The translations under genes and the position numbers were made by a program. Positions 1 to 12,775 of a stretch of 64,000 nt of DNA are shown in pieces. Below the pieces are notes generated by a model. It had not been told where the DNA came from. It did no database searches and saw only the letters and a program-made list of their open reading frames with translations. The stretch's first letter is position 1; every line of letters begins with the position of its first letter. The stretch comes from Sclerurus mexicanus (Eukaryota > Chordata > Aves > Passeriformes > Furnariidae). The stretch lies in assembly GCA_013396755.1 (NCBI GenBank), contig VWZF01003318.1, positions 364,778-428,777 on the forward strand, given 5' to 3'.

Positions 1-2859
1 GATCTACTCCATTGCACTGAAACTGGTTGCTATTTCTGCTATAAAAGGACAATCCTGAACACAGTGCAAAAACCAGGCAGACTTTGCAATATGCCTTGGA
101 GAGACACATAGAGAAGGGCTGACAGAACATAAACATTTCATAGAGTAATAAATCAGTATTACAATAAATAAGAAAACCTGAGAGTTGTCAGACACCTCTC
201 AATTTAGTGAAGAAAGAAACCGTTTGGCTTGCATTTTTATGTTTTACAACTTGTTCTATTTTCCCAAGGCATGTATCTCAGTATTAAGGAAAATAATTTA
301 TCTGAATACAATAGAATGCTGTACCTCAAGTATGGTCTTCTGATCAGTTAGTCCCAAAGCCTTACTATGACAAAATAGGAAGGGCTTCTGACTGTTTCAA
401 CACAGCAAGTGTAGAAAAATACCAAGAATGCATATTTTAAGCCAAACTGGCCTTCTATCCCAGGGGAAAGGATCTGAATGGGGAAAGTTTGTGGGTTTTG
501 CTAGCAGTTCACAAGAGTCTGGGTTGTCACTACAGCTGTTGATCATGCTGACAGCATCCTTTTAGCAAAAGGCACTTCTTTTCAGCCTCTTCCCCAATTC
601 TATCCATACCTATGGATAGAGGAACAATGTTGACCATTTTCTGTCACTGCCCTGTTCTGCTGCTTTTCTCCTGCTATGACCTTAGTCATATTTAACACAG
701 ACAGGAGTAAATTTGGGTTCTCACTCACACCTTTTTTCCCCCCCTTCATAAAGTCATAATTCTACAGAGACCAACCTGATTACCTAGGAAATAGCACAAG
801 CCAGTAAGGTTGCAAGCAGGTGCCACAGTAAGACAGAGTGTATGTAGCAGACAAGGACTTTGCATCACTCTTTCAGGCTCTACCTTGAGTCATGATGGCA
901 AGGACACAGATGAAATTAATCTTGCTAGATCAGACCAAACCATCTAGGACAGTGTCTTGTCTACATCAATAAGCAGAAGTAGATAGTTACTTATAGACAT
1001 AATGTAAGCTTGTGAGACACTTTCTCCATACTGGTACACTGATGCACCATGGAATGTGACTGAAGCTTTCTTCTCAATCGAATGTAGAGGAAATTTCAGC
1101 CAGAGGAAGATGAGTTTTGTGTACTTTTTTCAAAGTTCCCATTAAAAATAAATAATTTGTCTAAGTAATGCTGATGAAAATAAGGTGAGGGAAAGAGGAA
1201 CTTCAATAGTCCATGAGTAGCAGCTAAAACAGTCTCCAAGTTACAGCAGTAATGAAAAGAGCTATTGAAGAAACTACTTCAAGGACTTGTTTGCATGCAC
1301 GTTTCTACTAAGTCTTCACTAGTCTTGGGATGGATCATCACCTTGGAACGCATGCCAACAACAGTCTAGTGAGACAAAGTTTCATGAAAACCACAAATCA
1401 CCAGGCCCTGGATACAGTTAAATTTAAAGACTACGTGGCTCAAAAGCAGATATTCTGAATAATTTGTCTGAGAAGAAAGAGGGTTGCTTGTAGAAGTGGT
1501 TCTTTACAACGTGCTTGGTGGATTGGGCTGAAGTGAATAGGTTAATAAGTATGAAACAGTTGTTAGAGAGTCTGTCTGAGGCAGTGTAGGCTGGAGCAAA
1601 CCTCACCCATCCAACTGGATTTTGTGAGTAAACTGAGAAGCTATTATGAAAAATCCTGCGGTTACAATGACATGCTGGAATAAAGCACTGCCAGTGGGAC
1701 CAGACTGCCAAAAGAGTTAAGGAGATAATAGAAGGACTGTGGTAGATTTTGGGGAGTAATCCCTTGGCAAGCAAGTATGCAAATAGCAGAGTGATGGACC
1801 TATTGCTACAGTGAATTCTAGGGAGCAGCTCCTGTAATTCAAGTACAGCAAATCACACGGCCTGGGTAAAAGTCATCCAAGGGTACCAAAGGAAATAAAC
1901 CTGTGAAATAGCAGAAACAGCAATGAGGAAGCTGAATATAATCAATATAAGGACAGAAAGCAAAAGCAGAAGCAACTGTTTTGCACTCTGTATATTCTGT
2001 TTGCAGAATTTACTGCCACAGTGGAGTCATAGAATGGCACCCAGACACAAAGTAAGTCTAGTTCATGCTGTGACCTAATGATAACTCTGTGGTTATCTAA
2101 GTGATAGGTAGTCTGGTCTCAAGTTTCAGTACATGGAGACTTAAGGGGGGAGGAAAGTAAATTAGAAAAAATTGTCCCATGCCTCAGCCACCTGTAATAT
2201 TAGTGGTAGGTACATCATAAAAATTGCCTTCTCTGTGGGATCAAGACGAGTCATTGTCACAGCCAATGACTATTTCTGAAAGATCAGAGTTGCCTCTTAA
2301 AATTGATTGCTGTTTCTCTTTTAGTATGTTTCACTATCAGGTTTCTGATCTTTGACTAGCTTTCTCACAGCTAGCAGATTTCTGTGACAAGAGTCTGCTG
2401 GCAAACAGAATCGAGGCTATGCTCAGAGACAAATACACTCTGAGACCAACCTGTGGTGTTACTACCTTAGTGTTTGTGGGGTCAGGAAGAATTACAAGTT
2501 CATGACTGGTTGCAGGGCTAGTGTGACAACAGTCACTGAGATTGAATGGGCAGCATGTGCAGCAGCATGGGCACAGGCTTCTTTAGGGAGAGAAGGAGAG
2601 AGGATTGCAGGTTGCATAAAGGAGCTTCTTGATGGGACAGCACTGGTATGAAATCAGAGGCTTATCTTTTGTGGTCTTTGGATCAAGACTGATGAACCGT
2701 GGGAACATAACAGGGAAAACAGTTTAGAAAACAAAAATCATATACCTCAGTCACTTGTAGTAATTGAATAAAAGATAAGATCTTTTTGCTAAAGTTCTTG
2801 GGGAAAAGGCCAAAGCTCAGATGGAACTAGATCCAGGCCTAAATTTATAAGTTAATGTA
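1..2859. other. Intergenic sequence, no gene seen
   Basis: AT-rich unique sequence with chance ORFs only (the longest is 116 codons on the minus strand at 1424-1774, with no recognisable domain). A possible repeat remnant lies at 925-1005. A 'gtcatagaatggcac' word at 2025 is too short to call CR1. Confidence 0.6.
925..1005 (+). repeat. Possible ancient interspersed repeat fragment
   Basis: 'gctagatcagaccaaaccat' and 'ctaggacagtgtcttgtct' resemble an amniote repeat containing 'gatcagaccaaaggtccatctagcccagtatcctgtct' as I remember it. The copy is short and diverged and I cannot name the family. A library search would settle it. Confidence 0.35.
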
Positions 2860-3845
2860 ACTGTAGTAACTATATCAGTAGCAAAAGGAAGTTTGGAGGA
2901 AACATGGGCCTGTTGTTGAATGAGGAAGACAACTTAGTAAAAAACAGTAGCTTGGTATCTAGCTGGCAGCTAGAAAGAAATGGAGTTAAGACCATATACT
3001 TTGATAATTTAATCAGTAGCTTGGATGCTAAGAAAGCAACTTGTGAATTATAGCAAATAATGGAAAGAGAGTATTAAGCTGGAAAATAAAACCTTGGTCC
3101 TAATGGACCTCAAGGAACTTGAAGATTGGTGAACAGACATCTGATGCAGTTCAAGAAATGTAAATTCTGCACATGGACATAAAAGACTAATTCATGCACA
3201 GATGCAGGCTGGAACTGACTAGCTGAGTAGCAGTCCTGATGTAAATGCCTGGAAGTGGCAGTGAATATCAATCAAAATACAAGCCAGCATTGCAGTCACC
3301 ACAAATAATGAAAAGTGCATGCTGCCTGTTAGGAGGAGCCTGAACAGCAGGTCAAGGGGAGCAACATCATTTCTGGGCTCTTGTGAAACTGCACCTAAAA
3401 TAGTGTATCAAGATGTGCGTTCCAGATCAAGATGGATAAGAGAAACAGTGTCAAATAGAAGCTACCAAGATAGGTAGGAGCCTGGAGCACATGACCTGCA
3501 AGGAGAAGCTGAGAAAGATAGGTTTGTTCAGGTTATCTGATAGGAGTCTACAACTCCTGGAAGGGAATTTAAGATTTGATGGAGTTTCTCCTTTAGAAGA
3601 AAATGACATCAAAAGAAACAGCGAACCCTTACTGCAGCTGGGAGGTTCAGATTAAATGTTTGGGAAAAATTCCTAAAAAAGATTATAAGTGCAGCACTGG
3701 AATAGTGAGAGATTGTGCAACTTAAACAGACAAAGTAATGCCTGGCCTGATCTACAGCTGGTGATAATTTTACTTCAGGGAAGAGGTTGAACTAGATGAT
3801 TTCCAGAGGAAAGTTCCAACAAACACTCTCTGAATCAATCACTGC
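2860..3845 (+). mobile_element. Degenerate CR1 LINE fragment, plus orientation
   Basis: The stretch follows the CR1 consensus as I know it. Near 2905-2925 there is a 'gggcctgttgttgaatgagg' match from the reverse-transcriptase ORF. Near 3108-3140 there is 'cctcaaggaacttgaagatt'. Near 3350, 3485 and 3520 come 'cagcaggtcaaggg', 'ctggagcaca' and 'aagctgagaaagat...ttgttcagg'. At 3785-3822 there is the 3'-terminal 'ggttgaactagatgat...gttccaac'. The copy is old, with no open frame and probable internal deletion between about 2950 and 3090. The 5' limit is approximate. The 3' tandem ATTCTATG-type tail is barely recognisable after 3825. Confidence 0.75.
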
Positions 3846-5394
3846 CTCGTGGTTAAGTATATAATTTTCTTCACACACTGTATGTTGTTTGATTTTGACT
3901 GCATCAAATCGACGAGTTTAGATGAAGCTCAGATGCTGCTCTCAGAGTGGTCTGTTAAATCTCCTGTGCCTTAAAGGAAAGACTAGCAAGGGAATTGTAC
4001 TTCTGTAACTTGGCAGAAGACCTATAGCTTAGGATAAAACCTATTTTCATCTTGTTTTGTACTATATCACCTTTGCCAGGGAAAAGTACATGTTTTGCTC
4101 TGCAGTGTCACTTCATTTGAGAGGATAGTCTTGAGTTAGTAGCAGCAGTGAAGGTCAGGAGATTAGGAAGAAAAACTAATTGCATGCTATAAACAAGCCA
4201 AATATTCTCCATTCTGCACTAGGGCTTTTATCAGCTCTTATTTTATCAGAGATCAATCCATCCCTTCACAGTTTACTTGTTCATAGGATAAAAAAATCAG
4301 GGCATGCAGTAGTAAATATGGAAACTATAGCTATATTTCATCAGTTCTTTTATCTCTGATAAGCTTGCATCATTCACGATAGAACCTCCATGTATCTCTC
4401 ATTTTACTGGTAAATGTGACATTTATTTCTATAAACCATTTATCCAGATGAACTCACAAAACTGAGGCCACAAACACATCTGGAATAGCTTCCCAGTGCA
4501 GTTACACTGAAAAATCCTGATTGGTCATTTTTAGCTTGCCCAGCTTCTTCCAGCTCAGAAACAAACCTTAACTGGCTGGAAGCACCTTTCTTTATGGGTA
4601 TAATAATGTGGGCTCTATTCTCTGTCTGAAAATGTGTATTGTCTTTGGTCTTCAGTATAGGATTTCCTTGAGTTTCAGTCAGAAACCCACAGATAGCTAG
4701 GACACAGACTTTTCAGACTTTTAACATCAGTTTTCAGGGTTTTTTTCCTAGTCATCTAAACTCAAACCTCAGATGGGTATGTAAAAGTAGATACTCAAGC
4801 CATCCTCCATACTCCAGAACTCCACATAAGGGCTTCTCAGAAGTCTATTGTTTATCCAACATTCTAGGAAGTGTCTGGTGCTCCAGAATTGATTGGGGTG
4901 ATAAGATCATGTCCATGGTCTAGGACATGTATAGGAAAAGAAATGATGAAGACAGAGCTGGAACATAAGAAGACAGAGAAAGGCACAGAAATTCAAAGAC
5001 AAATCTCTGAGACTGAGCATGGCTTGGCACAGTGGTGTGAAGTAAGGCGTGGCACTACAGGTGCTGCCTCCCCACCTGACAGCACTAACCTAGTGGGATA
5101 CCCAGGCCTTCTTTCCTTGGCATACGCTTTCATGGACCCACAGACAAACTACAGCTGCTTGCCATGACATGGGGCAGATGGGAAGAACCACTCAAGAGAG
5201 GAGGGGGATCAGCCACACCTTTTCAGCCATCCCGTCTGTGCCTCTCTCTGACTTCCAGTCTGGTCAAAGTCCCACTGGATCCAGGCCAGAGGGATGCACC
5301 AGGAACAAGAGGAGTGCTGGGTGCAAGTGGTCTTGTTGGTGAGTGTGGAGAGGAGAGAGAAAAAAGGGAGAGAGGACATGTCTCTGAAAGCCTG

Positions 5395-5545
5395 ATATGC
5401 ATGTTACTATTCTTTTCTCACCTATCTCTGTCTGCCAATTTCTTTTTTACTTCTTTCTGTCTCATTTGATGCCTGCTGCTGGCTCTTTTCTATTTTCCTG
5501 TATTTTTCTTTCTGTCTCAATATATTTTTTTCTCTATTTGGAAGT
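5395..5545. repeat. Pyrimidine-rich tract
   Basis: The plus strand is dominated by T and C (ctgtct, tttctt words) for about 150 bases. It follows a purine-rich stretch at 5340-5380. No gene is recognised. Confidence 0.6.
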
Positions 5546-8260
5546 TATTAAAATCTAGTCCTTTCTTTCAGAGTGTAGCCCTTCTTTCCCTGTCGTGAAA
5601 TAAAAGTATATTGAACAGAAAGGCTTTACTTGGAGCTCAGACAGGAATTAAAGACAGCAGTTTTAACAAGAACATACATAAACATCCCCAGACTTCTTGT
5701 ACTGCCAATGTGAGCTTCCTTATTCATGTTAAGATATTGACAATCTATTTTCAAGGTAGGATACATGTTGCTTTGCAACTTTTATGTATGAAATGTTTTT
5801 CAGTACTGTGAATGCCTCTCAAAGGCAGCATCACCTCTAGTCCTCTCACAGCCCTTGCTATCTAACCACCTACTTCTTGCAGTTAATGCATCTCAATAAA
5901 TGCCTTAAACTATATTAAATATGTATTATTTATGTACAGTTACAGAAGAGTAGAAAAAAGTCCTAACTTTACAGTGCGTTGCTGCTGATTTAATCAGTGT
6001 ATATTTGCAAACCAGTAAAGCACACACAATATTTTCCTTCTGCCTCCTGCTTGTTCTCCATATCTGTTGACAACATGGATAATGCTGGAGCTGCTAATTC
6101 TCTGCTTGCAGTGCTTAATGCTCTTGCCAGAGCACTCATTACTAGAAAGACACTGAGGATCAAACTCATCCCAAGAGTAATCCAGCATAGCACTGACTGA
6201 AGTCAACAAGAGTTGTACCTCGCTATTCCAGGCTTGTATTTATTGCTGAAATCATCTCCAACACCAAGGTGCCTTGCTATGTTTATTCTGTCCCACCATG
6301 TCCTGTATAATCAGGAGAGAATAAGAGACAAAAGGTTTACACTGCTGTTTTAATGTCTGCCAGTAACAAGGTTTGAGATTCACAGCATCTGAAACCAATC
6401 AGTTCAGCAAAGTGCTCTTCAGCTGCACAAAGCACTCCATCTCAGCATTGCATCCAATTGTGCATTTCAGGGGATCTTTCAATGTACTCTTCTAGACTGT
6501 GCTAGAAAACTTAGTAATATGCACTCTTGCCTCTTGCTGACTTGCTTAAAAAAAGAAAATTAAATACATATCTCATATGGCTATATTGTGGAATTTTTCC
6601 ACACCATTAAATAAAATGTTGCTCTAGTTTATTGGCATTTTCTGAGAGAAAATATTTCTTAAGCTAAACTAACTGATTTGTGTGGGACATTCTGCTTGTG
6701 CACACCATATTTTTTTCTCCAACACCTATAACATTTCTGCTTTTGTGCCAGCAACTCATCTAAGGTAGAAAATCAGCTGCTTCTTCATCTCTCAACAAAA
6801 TAAACCAAGAGCAATCCTTCTGAAGTCAAGGGAGTTAGACCAGTGTACAGACGAGAAGATCATGTTCTGCCTGATCAGCCCTGTAAAAGAAAACAAGGTA
6901 CAACCTTTATTACAAACAACCAAGTTACAGAAACCCACTTCTTACTATGGTTTTTAATGTAGTTACAGAGTAGGATACATAATACCAGTAACATTTTGTG
7001 AGTGCCTAAGAAAAACAGTTGCATGTAATGTCCCTTTTTTTTTCTTTTTTAGCAAAAACCATGAGAAAGAAATTCTTTGAAACAATAGTAATTCTTTGTT
7101 AATGTATTATGCACACACCTGTGCGTTCACATAGGTTAACGGGAGGGCAAAAGTAGCCTTAGTGCAAATGTGATAGCTGGAGTAAAGCAAACACAAAGGA
7201 AAGTTATACTGACAGGCAGACAGAAAGGTTTAATGTTAGCCATTGGAGCTACTGGAACTGATACTTTGAGCTAGGGTTTCTTAACATTAAGGCTTCCTTC
7301 TCTGTCTTCCTGAAAAGCCTATTACATAAGTCTGGTTATTGGGTTAGACTCATTTAAAATCCAGCCTTGTGTCACCTATTAAGCTAAGAGATGTAGATCC
7401 ATAGATGGATGAATTACTACTAGCTTCAAAAATGCTTGGCTCATGTAAGGGGATTGAGGTGCTGTATGATGCTCGGGATTTTTTATTTTCTCTTTGCCTC
7501 ATCCACATGAGAAATACTATGCTAGACACTAACTTGCTTGACCTTTTTGTCTCAGTCAGAAATTTTCTATTAGAAATAAAAAATGATCCTAACAGAGAGA
7601 TACCAAACATCCATCGCTTAATCTCTGGGGTCCTTCAACCAATTTGAAAGTCAACACTGGAGGAAGTAATTTTTTTTCCGTTTGTTTCAGTCTGATCTCC
7701 TACAGTTGTTTAAATTGGACAAGTACACAGGAGTTTTAAATTAACTGAATAGTAAAATAAACCTATTGTGTATAGTTTTAATAACATTTGCACAGGAGAA
7801 TGTGATTGTGTAAAAAAATACTTGCAAACCCATGATAAAGACTATAGGAAGGCATTCTTATCACACAATAATACAGAAATATGTATTATACAACAACAAC
7901 AATATTATCTCTGCATCCTGGCTTCAACAGGTCTGAATCTCAGCTACTCTAGAGGTTATTACCATAGTCTTGGTGAAAGATCTACTTTTGGTCCTGTGCA
8001 ACCCTGTTTGATTTCCAGAAAAATCATGTACATCTGTGCAGACCACATTACATGTACGCATGTTCACAAGAACATCTGTGCACATACTGAGATCTGCACA
8101 TGCTATAATATAGTATGGCGTGTGACAGGCCACTCAGAAAGATAACACAGAATAATTTGCTCTTAAATATGTTTATTAAATTCTAATAATGAGCTGCTAG
8201 GGTTTTGGCACTGTTCTCTGTCCAAAATAAAATCTCCAACAGAGTCCTTACTCATTTTGG

Positions 8261-8331
8261 AAAAAAAAAAACCAACACCCAGAAACAAAAACAAACCAAG
8301 CAACCAGAAAACAACCAACCAAACAAAAAAC
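8261..8331. repeat. A-rich (AAAC/CCAA) low-complexity tract
   Basis: Ten or more A residues are followed by repeated caac, aaac and ccaa words. It is probably a decayed simple repeat or retroposon tail. Long minus-strand open frames here come from the base bias. Confidence 0.85.
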
Positions 8332-9804
8332 AGTGTGCTGAGTGAAGACTTATTGGTTTGCAATCAAAATTTCTTATAGTTCTCATAGATGCAGAACTCC
8401 AAATAATTTGATTAGTATGTAGAAATATCCAAGTGAAGATGTTGGGTGACCCCAGAGAAATAAGTCCAGTGAGACCGTGTTGTATCACACATAAAACTCA
8501 TTTGCTTAGTGCTGCTATTACTCCTGTGGAGTCTGATCAAGAAACTACCAGACAGCTCAGCTTTATATTTTGTTCAGGGTAAAAGTTATCTAAAATCACT
8601 CTGACAGACTGTTATAGTTACACGTAGTATGTTCATTTGCAGACGTTTGTATGAATGTAGCCAACTGTGGGAAAACCACATGGTAACATGAGGTCTTGTC
8701 ATTGCTCTAAAATGTTAAATCCCTTAAAACTAACTAAATATTGACAATGAGTTAATACAAAACATAAACGTGCTAAAATATCGACATTCACTGGATTAAA
8801 GATCACCCCAAGTGAAGAAGAGTGCAAGAGTGCTGTTCAGTGAAAGCAGTGGTGTGATGGGATAAAAAGGTATTTTCCCTATTCCAAAGTGCAGCTACAG
8901 TTTGACCTCCTATGAAAGGACAGATTTTACCCTCACATAAACACAACCTGCCAAGCAATTTCCTAGGTAGGTATACCAAGATTCCCAGGTCCCAGCCTCT
9001 CTAGAAACTGTAAAACAGCAACACCAGAACACAGTCAGGAGGGGGAAGCTTTAATTGGGTCCATTGGATTTATTAATCCCAGTAGTCCTTTTCTTGAAAC
9101 AAAGAAACAACAAACAGGCCCAATTTACTGCAAACTGAAGCTTGTGCTGTATACCATGAGTCCTTCTACCTGATGAAACCAAATTTGTTTAGAAATTCTG
9201 TTACAAACTGTGGCCTGTGACATAGCAACTTTCCCATTTTTTAACTTTGCTTTTGGTGTTCATTTTCAGAAAGGAAACTGAAGAGTCATCTGTTGTGCAT
9301 TAAATATTAATTTTCACATAGTGCTTCCTGTTCCACTGTATGCCAACTTTCAAGAACAGAAAAATTATTCATCTTTTGCATTTCCTTGAGGATTTTGGAT
9401 GCTTCCTCTGCAGAGGAGCCCCATAAAAAACTGTGACAAAACCCAAAAGATGTTAAGGAAGGTCAAGATTTGGCATTATACGTTTGTTAATCCAGTGTCC
9501 CTACCAAGCAAGTCCTTCAGGAGTTTTATGGAAGATCAATATAGAGGAGATGTTGTATGATCTTGGGGTAGCCTGGATTTGCTATGCCATCTCCTCTGTT
9601 TCCTTTCATTTCTGAAGACAATAACTCGTGGGCAATGAAATTGTTTCCCTCTTAAATAGTTGCGAAGAGTCTCTCTGAGATGACTTGATATTTCACAGCA
9701 ATGAAGTGTAAGTTCGTGTTCAAGACAGACCACTATGCTCAGTGCACACCAGAATTTAAGTAGTTAACCAAGATCACCTAATCCCCTTCCTTCCTCTCTC
9801 CTTC

Positions 9805-9920
9805 TTTGTTGGTGGAGGGTGTTGTTTGGTTGGTTTTAGGGGTTTGGGGTTTTTTTTGTTGTGGTTTTTTTTAGGGGGGACTTTTTTGTGTTTTGTTTTT
9901 GTTTTTGGGGTTTCTTTTTA
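9805..9920. repeat. G/T-only low-complexity tract
   Basis: The plus strand is nearly devoid of A and C for over 100 bases: ggtt, gttttt and gggg words with T runs up to 8. No motif family is recognised. Confidence 0.85.
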
Positions 9921-10401
9921 AAGAAACAACTCCTACAAGGGGGAATTGGAAGTAGGAAAAGCTGAGACATTTTAATAAAATGTTCAGGCACGAGACAAAC
10001 ACTTCTGATGGGTTAGCAGCAGGAGACCTTCAGCAGAGTTGTACCAGACCCCAGAAGCTGTTCCTGCCCTGGGTCCCCAAACAGGAGAGAAGAGGGCTCA
10101 CCCCAGTATCCTCAGTATGGGTGAGGCTTTCAATCCTGTTGGTAGATTCACTGCCAAGGCTTCAGCTAAAACAGCTGATTATTTGGGAACCGTGGCCAAA
10201 GTCCTTTTAAAATACTATTCCTGATTTCCCTGACAACACTTCACAGTGAGCACACACTGTCTGTAGGGATTTCATTTTTTTGGGAGCTTTAGCTTGTGTC
10301 CATTTTTGGCCAATTAAGCTCAACAATTTCTCTTTAAAATGATGTTCCCTTCTTTTCCAACAATCCCTCCACATATTGTCCATGGAAGTCCTCAGAATAG
10401 G

Positions 10402-10440
10402 AAAAAAAAAAAAGGGGGCGGGGGGAAGAAAAAAAAAGAA
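10402..10440. repeat. Purine-only tract (A12, G-rich core, A9)
   Basis: A run of A, then gggggcgggggg, then gaagaaaaaaaaagaa: purine-only except for one C over about 39 bases. On the minus strand it makes a short proline/phenylalanine-rich open frame that is an artefact of the tract. Confidence 0.85.
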
Positions 10441-12678
10441 TAAAGCCCCCAGTAAAGGAACACAAGGCACATCTATGTCAGAAAACTCTTGTTAGTGATT
10501 TCTGAACCACTTTTGTCACTGAAATTTAAAGCAAGAATAACAAAACCCTATTATAAAGGAGGACTGAAACATTGTTTCGCCCTTTTACCTCTTTGTATTA
10601 TCATGTCACTCTGATTCAACTAAAGCTGCACAGAGGGAGGAAACCACGGTCTCAATCCCTCTGATTTTTGTAGCAGGCCTAATTTTAGAATCTGTTGTGT
10701 CAAGTTTTTCTAAACCTGTCAGTTTAATTTGGCAGATGCAGGTTAATGGAGACCTACTGAAAGCAGGGTGAAAGTCTATCTGGGTAGACGAACATAATTC
10801 ATGACTTTCACAGTGAAGCAGTAAGGTAATAGATAAATGTCTCTTCCTTGAAGTTAGGAAGGAAGCTATAGACAAAGGTACCTTTTTAAGGAAAAAAAAA
10901 AAAAGCAGTAAAAAGGAAAAAACGTTAATGGCCATGGAAAGAAAAAAAAATGCTGCTATGTTAGCTGGCCCCTTATCTTCAAATTCTGAAGTGGCAGCTG
11001 CAAAAAGATCAAGACAGGTAGGGCAGCAGAAGGCAGCGGCTTAGGCACAAAAAGCTTTAAATGGAAGCAGAGCACTTCAGGCACCATGATACAAATCAGC
11101 AGCGGCGGAAGAAGCCTTTCAAGAAAATAATTTAATATTTGTTAAATAATTTGTAAGAATTATTACAATATTACTTAGCTCACTTCAGCCCCAGACCGCC
11201 AGTGAGTCAGAAGTCCGGAAAATGCTGTCCTGACTGGACACTGGTCCATTTAGGTAACCTAATACATACATCTAATGTAGAGAGCTGAGGGATATTCAAC
11301 TTTGTAATTACATTATATTAATTTTATAGTGATTTTCACTCTGGTAAAAAATTGATGAGTGAGAGTTCATGGCAACAGATCACAGGACAGCAAACCCTAC
11401 AAATTTTGGGTCCTATAGGGACAGTTCAAATCCCATTTGCCTCTGTAGGATCTCGGAAAGAACCTCCACTCAGGGCTTCATGCAGATCCTCTGAATTACT
11501 CCTTGGAGACCATCAGAGGGTCCTGGTACTTCACATTGCCTCTCACAAGGAAGTAGGCAAAATTTATAGAATTAGAAGAAACCCCCTTTTGAAGAGCTTC
11601 CCTCTTTAAGATAGGGCACAAAAACCAGTACAGCCATTATCAAAAAGGATAAAACCCCCCAAACATATATAGGCTTCTAACTTGCTTGTGACAACAGGAG
11701 GAAACAAAATATTCTTCACTTTTTGATGGTGCACTCACTAAGTCCACCTGGAAAAGAAAGCATGAAGAGCTACAGAGGAGTTTCCTTGTATACACCCAGG
11801 ACTTGTCAGAAGCAGCTCCAACACACTCTGGAGCAAGTAATCACAGCAGGGCAGTGAAGAAGGGAAGGGAAGAACCTCCCTCCTATATTAATGCCTTTCC
11901 AAATTGTGCTATTAAGCCCTGTAAAAGTCAGGTGGTTTAATTTTTGTAGGAGTGAAGGTAAAAATACTAATACTCAAAAGTATAAGCTGCAACCCAGAAG
12001 GGAAGCAAGGCTGACTAGCACAGCATCCCCCTGGAGGTTTGGATCATTTGGCCCAAGGTATGTGCTTCTCCATGCTGGCTCTGTGCAGATTTCCTTTGTC
12101 CAAAAGGGCATCTCAGTTATAAATGTTGTTCCTCACATGCCCCAAGCTGAGGACCTCAGCTTGACTGTGACCAAAAAAAATCAAACCCAAAACTGCAGAA
12201 GAGAAGTGATATGCAGGCTTACCAATCCTACTGCTTTTGGCAGTCAACTGGTCTCCACTCATATTAAATAGTTCTCTGTCTGGCTTCCCCATACCTGGGA
12301 AAATCCAGAACAACCCCGGACAAACCCTGAGGCAAGGTGATTACATGAAATGTGGTAATAAGTAATATGTGTGAAACAGTTTAATCACATCTATGACTTG
12401 TACCTTTATTCATCTGCTTACCATGAAAGACTTTGTTTAGACTTCATAGAATTCTGACCAACTTTAGATTTTCAATGCCCTGGGTATGAATTGACCCTGC
12501 CATGCACAAAATCAGCATCTGCTCAGCGTGAGATGCTTCTAACATATCGAGTGACAAAACCAATCAGTGAAAGAAACTTGGCTCACTAATAGAAGTTACA
12601 TGCTAATGAATAACATTTAGGCAATATTTTTGCTATGTAAGTCAGTCATCCTGTGTTCAGCTCAAAATTCTCTAGTTT

Positions 12679-12775
12679 GAATCATAGAATTATATGGAAA
12701 AGGACTGAATGGTCCTCAGGAGGTCATCTTTCCACCCCCCATGCCCTAAAGCTGAAACCCCAGGGATGCTAAGCA
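12679..12775 (-). mobile_element. CR1 LINE 3'-end fragment, minus orientation
   Basis: The plus strand reads 'aatcatagaattatatggaa' followed by 'aaggactgaatggtcctcagg', 'aggtcatctttccaccccc' and 'ccagggatgct'. This is the reverse complement of a CR1 3' end, whose sense strand would end ATTCTATGATT. It is a short 5'-truncated copy typical of CR1. The right edge is uncertain. Confidence 0.8.

Larger units (their letters stand above)
3846..12678. other. Intergenic sequence with simple repeats, no gene seen
   Basis: No protein or RNA gene was recognised. The stretch contains the pyrimidine tract at 5.4 kb, the A-rich tract at 8.26 kb, the G/T tract at 9.8 kb and the purine tract at 10.4 kb. Open frames up to 126 codons (7768-8145, 11891-12271) show no domain, no conserved motif and no gene-like context. 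Confidence 0.6.

Noticed and set aside
1424..1774. 116-codon minus-strand open frame.
   Set aside because: No domain, no codon-level or context evidence of a gene. Similar chance frames are frequent throughout the window.
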